This document shows, one piece after another, positions 13,745 to 15,069 of a stretch of DNA of 15,069 nucleotides. Under the pieces are notes generated by a model. It was not told the origin of the DNA, did not search any database, and saw only the letters and a program-made list of their open reading frames with translations. The translations under genes and the position numbers were made by a program. Numbering within the stretch: position 1 is the first letter of the stretch; every line of letters starts with the position of its first letter. Location: NCBI RefSeq assembly GCF_034113885.1, contig NZ_JAXEWM010000011.1:1-15069 (forward strand). Direction: 5' to 3'. The DNA is from Intestinibacter sp034113885. Its GTDB lineage: Bacteria > Bacillota > Clostridia > Peptostreptococcales > Peptostreptococcaceae.

Positions 13745-15049
13745 ATGCGTATTAATAATAAATCTACTTTTAAAACTATAAAAAAATATTTATCATCTTA
13801 TAGAAACATTTTTTATAAGCGTAGCTTCGAAATATTTATTCTTATAATTATTTCTATCATAACTACACAAAAAATTCAATCTATAAAATTTATTTATGAG
13901 AAATTTATATCTAAATTTTGGAATAAATCTATGAACAGTTTTTATTTTTTCCTAAAAAACAAAAATTATTCATTAGAAGAAATGATGAGAACAACTACTA
14001 AAATAGCTATTTCATTAATATCTTCTAAATATAGAAAAAGTACTACAGTTTATTTATTAATAGATGATACTTTACAACCAAAATTTGGAGAAAAGTTTGA
14101 AAGCAGATATAAATTCTTTGATCATGCTAAACACAACGGAAGTTTGTATATGAATGGTCATCAAATAGTATCAATTGCTATGACTATTCCAATATATAAA
14201 AATAATGAAATTAATTATTTAACTATACCGCTAGGTTATAAATTGTATGATAAGGATTTTACAAAATTAGAATTATCCAAAATTTTAATACGCAATGTAA
14301 TGCCTGAACTAACTGAATTTCAAGTAATAGCTTCATGTGATAGTTGGTATACAAAAAAGAATTTTTTAAACATATTATCAGAATATGATAATTTGAAAAT
14401 CATTGGTGGATTACGAAGTGATACTGTTTTATATGATTTGAAAACAAATCCTACAGGTAAAAGAGGTAGACCAAGAAAAAAAGGTGATAGATTAAATTAT
14501 AGAAATTTTGATTTTAAAAAACAAAATAATTTTTTTGTAGCAACAAAGAAATGTATGACAAATTTATATGATAAACCTGTATTTATAACTGTTACGACTA
14601 CAGATATAAATAAATTTACTTCTGTTAGAATGTATTTAAGTACTGTAGAAATTGATGATATAAATACTAAATATAATAGAAAGCCAAAACAAGAAAGTTT
14701 AAATTTATATGAAATTTACAATGTAAGATGGAATATTGAAGTAATGTTTTATCAACAAAAAAATTTTTGGTCATTTGGAGAATATATGATTAGAAATAAA
14801 ATTGCGATTGAAAAATATTTTAATTTAATAGGCGTAGCCTATTCGGCTGTGATTCTAATTCCATTTATAAATAAAAATTTTCAAAAGTTGCAATTTTGTA
14901 GTCCACAAGAAATAAAATATACCTTCGGTGAAAACATAAAGAAGGAATTAATTTTTAGCAAGTTGTTGAAAATAGAGGAAATTAAAGAAAATCTATCTCA
15001 CATAAGCTATTTGCGCCCATTTAAAGGTTTAGATGACTTAGCAAGTTAG
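13745..15049 (+). CDS. DDE transposase, IS4 superfamily
   Basis: The 434-residue protein has the DDE triad of IS4-type enzymes: D107/D108 in YLLIDDT, D199 in IASCDSWY, and E332 in YNVRWNIEVMFYQQK, the Y-(2)-R-(3)-E-(6)-K type signature. A basic KRGRPRKKGDRL segment (239-250) lies between the second D and the E, as in IS701-like transposases. The N-terminal 60 residues are rich in Lys and aromatic residues and probably bind the terminal repeats. The frame is intact from start to stop, so the enzyme may be active. AAGGAG lies about 9 bases before the ATG, inside a hairpin. The family within IS4 is not certain. Confidence 0.88.
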   Translation: MRINNKSTFKTIKKYLSSYRNIFYKRSFEIFILIIISIITTQKIQSIKFIYEKFISKFWNKSMNSFYFFLKNKNYSLEEMMRTTTKIAISLISSKYRKSTTVYLLIDDTLQPKFGEKFESRYKFFDHAKHNGSLYMNGHQIVSIAMTIPIYKNNEINYLTIPLGYKLYDKDFTKLELSKILIRNVMPELTEFQVIASCDSWYTKKNFLNILSEYDNLKIIGGLRSDTVLYDLKTNPTGKRGRPRKKGDRLNYRNFDFKKQNNFFVATKKCMTNLYDKPVFITVTTTDINKFTSVRMYLSTVEIDDINTKYNRKPKQESLNLYEIYNVRWNIEVMFYQQKNFWSFGEYMIRNKIAIEKYFNLIGVAYSAVILIPFINKNFQKLQFCSPQEIKYTFGENIKKELIFSKLLKIEEIKENLSHISYLRPFKGLDDLAS

Positions 15050-15054
15050 ATTTT

Positions 15055-15069
15055 CTTATAAAGTGGTGT
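15055..15069 (+). repeat. Right terminal inverted repeat of the IS
   Basis: CTTATAAAGTGGTGT, complementary to the left repeat except for one base. It ends exactly at the window edge. Confidence 0.85.

Larger units (their letters stand above)
13629..15069 (+). mobile_element. Complete insertion sequence with DDE transposase (IS4/IS701-like)
   Basis: ACACCACTTTACAAG at 13629-13643 is matched at 14 of 15 positions by the complement of 15055-15069, giving terminal inverted repeats. The 1441-bp element holds one transposase gene that ends 20 bases from the right edge. The right end is the last base of the window, so the target duplication cannot be checked. It reads opposite to all other genes. 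Confidence 0.88.

Overview
The window is very AT-rich and its gene types point to a low-GC Gram-positive anaerobe of the Clostridia. The style (GGAGG-like ribosome binding sites, TupABC, AOR, iron alcohol dehydrogenase) would suit the Peptostreptococcaceae, but the genus is an inference. All housekeeping-type genes lie on the minus strand. Only the insertion sequence at the right end reads on the plus strand.

Layout, right to left in the direction of transcription. (1) 13629-15069: a complete IS element with a DDE transposase and 15-bp terminal inverted repeats; its right end is the last base of the window. It abuts a short open frame plus terminator that look like the 3' end of an interrupted minus-strand gene. 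(2) 13295-10782: a pterin cofactor operon, moaC-moaA-MOSC-mogA, closed by a strong terminator. (3) 10584-7387: promoter, a Moco/Tuco-type riboswitch with a terminator/antiterminator platform, a canonical tungsten aldehyde:ferredoxin oxidoreductase (AOR), then a MoaD-like sulfur carrier and its HesA/MoeB-like activating enzyme. (4) 7240-5772: a separately promoted iron-dependent alcohol dehydrogenase with a structured leader and terminator. (5) 5698-1: promoter, a second copy of the riboswitch, a tungstate ABC transporter (tupB, tupC, two tandem tupA genes), a radical SAM/SPASM protein of the tungsto-enzyme maturase type, and the start of a divergent, shortened AOR-family protein that runs off the left edge.

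Together this is a tungsten island: it imports tungstate, builds the pyranopterin, inserts or matures the metal cofactor, and makes at least two AOR-family enzymes. AOR can reduce carboxylic acids to aldehydes with reduced ferredoxin, and the neighbouring alcohol dehydrogenase could take these to alcohols. The two riboswitch copies tie metal import and the enzyme that uses it to the same cofactor signal. No such element is seen before moaC.

The least familiar parts are the rSAM plus short AOR-paralog pair inside the tungstate-uptake operon, the tandem structured repeat in the tup leader, and several long intercistronic hairpins without U-tracts.
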